Shown here: positions 62,882 to 64,000 of the stretch, piece after piece | How the letters are laid out: every line of letters begins with the position of its first letter | Numbering within the stretch: position 1 is the first letter of the stretch | Origin: Oscillospiraceae bacterium | GTDB taxonomy: Bacteria; Bacillota; Clostridia; Oscillospirales; Ruminococcaceae | DNA: 64,000 bases | Direction: 5' to 3' | Assembly: GCA_028720105.1 (NCBI GenBank) | Contig: JAQYLI010000034.1 | Span: 1 to 64,000 of the forward strand | Position numbers and translations under genes: made by a program | The notes under the pieces: generated by a model | What the model saw: the letters and a program-made list of their open reading frames with translations, nothing else | What the model was told of the DNA's origin: nothing | Database searches by the model: none

Positions 62882-63581
62882 TTGCAGCACCTCCTTTGGC
62901 ATAAGCTGCCCCCAGTCTAAAAGCCGATGAACCTGTAAGGTTTCTCAGCAGTATTTTTCGCTCGGTCTTGTACTCCGAACCGATAAATCCCAGCCGCAGA
63001 AGAAAGCAGCGGAAAGCATATTTGTCATTGTCGGTTTCCCGTTCCTTTGCCGTCACTCTCTTTGCATTGGCGGCAAGGTCGCAAAGTGCAGAAACGAAAT
63101 GTGTATATGCCTTGCATTCGTCTGCGCAGCACTCTGAGAACCACGAGAATCTCACAGTGCTGTCAGTGACCTCGATTGGCAGACTGTCCACAGCCAAGGC
63201 TTTGCAGATAAGCTTTCCTTTGGCATCAAGAAGTCGGTTAAGGTTGTCAACCGCCAATCCCTCAATGGGAACTTCCACCGTAAGCCCCACGTTTTCGCTG
63301 TGTGCGGTTTCTGCGGCAGGGACGGGTACTTCTTCGCTTGTTGTTTCCTGCGGCGTGTCGGCGCTTGTGTCGGCTGTAAAGCCAAGGCTTGCAAGGTGTG
63401 CAATAAGGTCTGCAGCGTCAACGCTGTCTTCGAATTCAAGGTTGCCATCTCTTGTTACTGTGAAATCACCAATGCGATAAGCGTATGTAGGTGTTTTCAT
63501 ATAAACTGCCTTTGTTTCTGTGAACTCGCTTATCGCCTTTACCAGTGGCTTTCTGTCCTGTGCGTTGTAATATACGGTCAT
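62865..63581 (-). CDS. Phage 'virulence-related' protein sharing the amidoligase C-terminal module
   Basis: 238 aa. Residues 1-70 form an alpha/beta domain (VYYNAQDRKPLVKAISEFTE, TYAYRIGDFTVTRDGNLEFE), then a Glu/Pro/Thr-rich linker, then a domain ending in LLRLGFIGSEYKTERKI. From about residue 145 (STVRFSWFSEC) on it lines up with the amidoligase C-terminus (GTVEFRFFQFDA..). The amidoligase catalytic N-terminal part is absent. GGAGGT precedes the ATG at 63581. Confidence 0.8.
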   Translation of the reverse strand: MTVYYNAQDRKPLVKAISEFTETKAVYMKTPTYAYRIGDFTVTRDGNLEFEDSVDAADLIAHLASLGFTADTSADTPQETTSEEVPVPAAETAHSENVGLTVEVPIEGLAVDNLNRLLDAKGKLICKALAVDSLPIEVTDSTVRFSWFSECCADECKAYTHFVSALCDLAANAKRVTAKERETDNDKYAFRCFLLRLGFIGSEYKTERKILLRNLTGSSAFRLGAAYAKGGAANEISE

Positions 63582-63613
63582 GATCGGTACCTCCATTTGT
63601 TTTTGTACTACAC

Positions 63614-63641
63614 ATATTACTCGAACAGGAGCATAAGTCAA
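63614..63641 (-). promoter_or_regulatory. Promoter of the 'virulence-related' gene
   Basis: Minus-strand TTGACT (63636-63641), 16-bp spacer, TAATAT (63614-63619), within TAATATGTGTA (63609-63619). Confidence 0.6.
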
Positions 63642-63698
63642 CCGAATATCAGCAGAAAGCCGTACATTCTGCGTAATGCACAATGTACGGCTTGAATA

Positions 63699-64000
63699 TT
63701 ATGTAGGAACGTATACTTTTACCTTCACGCCAAGCTTATGGCAGTTGTCAATAACGAATTTTGTCCCTCTTGATTGTCCGTCCCAGAAAGCGAGAACAAT
63801 ATCTGCATAATCGATAATTGTAATGTTCCGTTTCAGCGGGGCAGACCTTCCGTATTTTTCGTATTCGGGAAGAAACTCAGTCAGTTTAATTCCATGGGAT
63901 AAGGCATATTCTTTTGCCGAGGTATCTACTCCTCTTGCTCCTCCGGAAACTATCTCTGTAGTATCTTCGGGAAGATATTTGCCTAAATCGGATACACAAA
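63699..64000 (-). CDS. SLOG/DUF2493-like protein, partial
   Basis: The 3' end of a gene that begins outside the window (about 100 codons). Visible: EIVSGGARGVDTSAKEYALS, the nucleotide-binding loop of the SLOG (DprA/LOG-like) superfamily, then IDYADIVLAFWDGQSRGT. Such proteins bind nucleotides or nucleotide-derived signals. It belongs to the early prophage region. Confidence 0.78.
   Translation of the reverse strand, partial: CVSDLGKYLPEDTTEIVSGGARGVDTSAKEYALSHGIKLTEFLPEYEKYGRSAPLKRNITIIDYADIVLAFWDGQSRGTKFVIDNCHKLGVKVKVYVPT

Overview
The window looks like a chromosomal segment of a low-to-mid G+C Firmicute of the Ruminococcus / Oscillospiraceae type. The evidence is the gut-fibre enzymes (a GH51 arabinofuranosidase and a GH26 mannanase lipoprotein), an H-cluster sensory hydrogenase-like protein, a very codon-biased pyruvate phosphate dikinase, the glmU-prs-pth-mfd order of Gram-positives, strong AGGAGG ribosome sites and TTGACA-17-TATAAT promoters. 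I saw no rRNA, tRNA, CRISPR array or complete insertion sequence.

Positions 1-39,100 are mostly core chromosome. From left to right: a sensory hydrogenase-like protein and a LacI-sensor diguanylate cyclase on opposite strands; two glycosyltransferases; a GH51 arabinofuranosidase with a divergent AraC regulator; an ATGA-coupled trio (4Fe-4S aldo/keto reductase, HExxH protein, methyltransferase); an asparagine synthetase / small lipoprotein / RNase Z-like operon; a pseudouridine synthase and prephenate dehydrogenase; a four-gene operon joining a SanA-like protein, a StiP/PRTase-PELOTA protein, a HAD phosphatase and a GH26 mannanase; a FapA-like protein; def-trmO; a broken chloramphenicol acetyltransferase; pfkA; a GGDEF-EAL phosphodiesterase; the mfd-pth-prs-glmU block; and ppdK.

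Positions 39,100-47,100 are plastic. They hold a pentapeptide-repeat protein, a sigma factor with a very long C-terminal extension, a TipA-type MerR regulator with a 19-bp promoter spacer, a hairpin MITE, an AraC regulator and a MATE pump both decapitated by one deletion, and a small accessory block (two divergent XRE repressors, two unrecognised proteins).

Positions 47,100-64,000 are a prophage read on the minus strand. From right to left: a partial SLOG protein, a 'virulence-related' protein, DUF4314, an amidoligase, a gamma-glutamylcyclotransferase-like protein, a zinc-ribbon protein, large terminase, a RelB/RelE-type toxin-antitoxin pair, portal, ClpP-type protease, HK97 capsid, head fibre, connectors, major tail protein, tail chaperones, an A+T-rich NTPase moron with its own promoter and terminator, tape measure, and a truncated tail endopeptidase. 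Lysis genes and integrase are absent from the window, so this end of the prophage is decayed.

The most unusual items are (i) the amidoligase/cyclotransferase cluster, where the amidoligase and a neighbouring protein share a C-terminal module and an identical 11-bp promoter core, (ii) the NTPase moron between tail chaperone and tape measure, and (iii) a family of long-hairpin repeats whose apical stem shows a compensatory base change and one of which scars a resistance pseudogene.
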